The position numbers and the translations under genes are program-made. This document shows, piece after piece, positions 47,512-47,610 of a DNA stretch of 47,610 nucleotides (its first letter is position 1; each line of letters opens with the position of its first letter). Under the pieces are notes generated by a model. That model ran no database searches. It saw only the letters and a list, made by a program, of their open reading frames with translations, and was not told the origin of the DNA. Origin of the DNA: Gammaproteobacteria bacterium (GTDB lineage: Bacteria; Pseudomonadota; Gammaproteobacteria; Pseudomonadales; PIVM01); assembly GCA_003353945.1 (NCBI GenBank), contig PIVM01000029.1, positions 1-47,610 on the forward strand, written 5' to 3'.

Positions 47512-47593
47512 CCTGCCCAACCTCAACGCTCGTGGGTTACCATGGAAGTTGAGAAAACAAACCAAGTGGCAGAGCCACATTGAGGAGGGCAGG
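47512..47593 (+). promoter_or_regulatory. Structured leader with a sequestered ribosome-binding site
   Basis: CCTGCCC (47512-47518) pairs with GGGCAGG (47587-47593), and CCTCAA (47521-47526) can pair with TTGAGG (47580-47585), burying the Shine-Dalgarno. The competing pairing CTCAAC (47522-47527) with GTTGAG (47548-47553), capped by CGTGG/CCATG, would open it. A third hairpin, GTGGC-AGA-GCCAC, is at 47566-47578. Confidence 0.65.
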
Positions 47594-47594
47594 C

Positions 47595-47610
47595 ATGAAA
47601 CAGTTTAACC
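47595..47610 (+). CDS. Start of an unidentified gene cut by the window edge
   Basis: ATG at 47595 follows GAGGAGG (47582-47588) at 6-nt spacing and reads MKQFN before the window ends. Five codons are too few to identify it. It is the apparent target of the structured leader. Confidence 0.55.

Noticed and set aside
47512-47593. Retron, group II intron or insertion-sequence end at the right edge
   Set aside because: The element is too short for a retron RNA, shows no intron boundary motifs, and its pairing sits exactly on a Shine-Dalgarno, which favours a regulatory leader; the missing downstream gene leaves some doubt.

Overview
The window reads as chromosome from a free-living, probably marine, gammaproteobacterium of the Pseudomonadales/Oceanospirillales/Cellvibrionales type. 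The evidence is the divergent sdhCDAB and gltA pair, the run yceD-rpmF-plsX-fabG-acpP-fabF-pabC-mltG-tmk-holB-pilZ, the rluC/rne pair, and several c-di-GMP proteins. Base composition is moderately AT-rich. I found no tRNA or rRNA gene, no CRISPR array and no intact insertion sequence.

Layout. 1-5.5 kb: the start of a 2-Cys peroxiredoxin, then succinate dehydrogenase (sdhCDAB, minus strand) divergent from citrate synthase. 5.8-15.3 kb: a 7TMR-DISM hybrid histidine kinase, a GT-C-like membrane protein, a YkvA-family protein, cinA, a response regulator with a degenerate GGDEF domain, a small DRR-rich protein and an Ig-like lipoprotein. 15.4-23.9 kb: a long minus-strand housekeeping run from yceD to pilZ for 50S protein L32, fatty acid synthesis, folate, cell-wall lytic and replication functions; fabD and fabH are absent from it. 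24-29.7 kb: maf, a HAD phosphatase, rluC, and rne with a leader of about 700 nt. 29.9-36.8 kb: a small Cys-containing lipoprotein candidate, an EamA transporter, a compact CcsA/ResB pair, a YtcJ-like amidohydrolase and an NAD-dependent epimerase. 37.2-41.6 kb: an accessory stretch with a pentapeptide-repeat exported protein behind a textbook FNR/ANR promoter, a GAF-GGDEF diguanylate cyclase, a YbaK-like deacylase, small unknown genes and the wreck of an nfeD-slipin operon. 42.1-47.6 kb: a 1-Cys peroxiredoxin, fumC, and an HD-GYP / GGDEF-EAL pair, ending in a highly structured leader in front of a gene cut by the window edge.

How it fits together. The left half is central metabolism and macromolecule synthesis in conserved operons. 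The right half is sensory and stress functions: four proteins with c-di-GMP domains (two with degenerate GGDEF sites, one HD-GYP with a Cys in place of the HD histidine), peroxide detoxification next to the iron-free fumarase, and oxygen-type regulation. The strongest unexplained signals are the RNA-switch-like leader at 47512-47593, the terminator-containing leader of the EamA gene, the FNR-controlled repeat protein, the nfeD-slipin deletion fusion, and the missing fabD.
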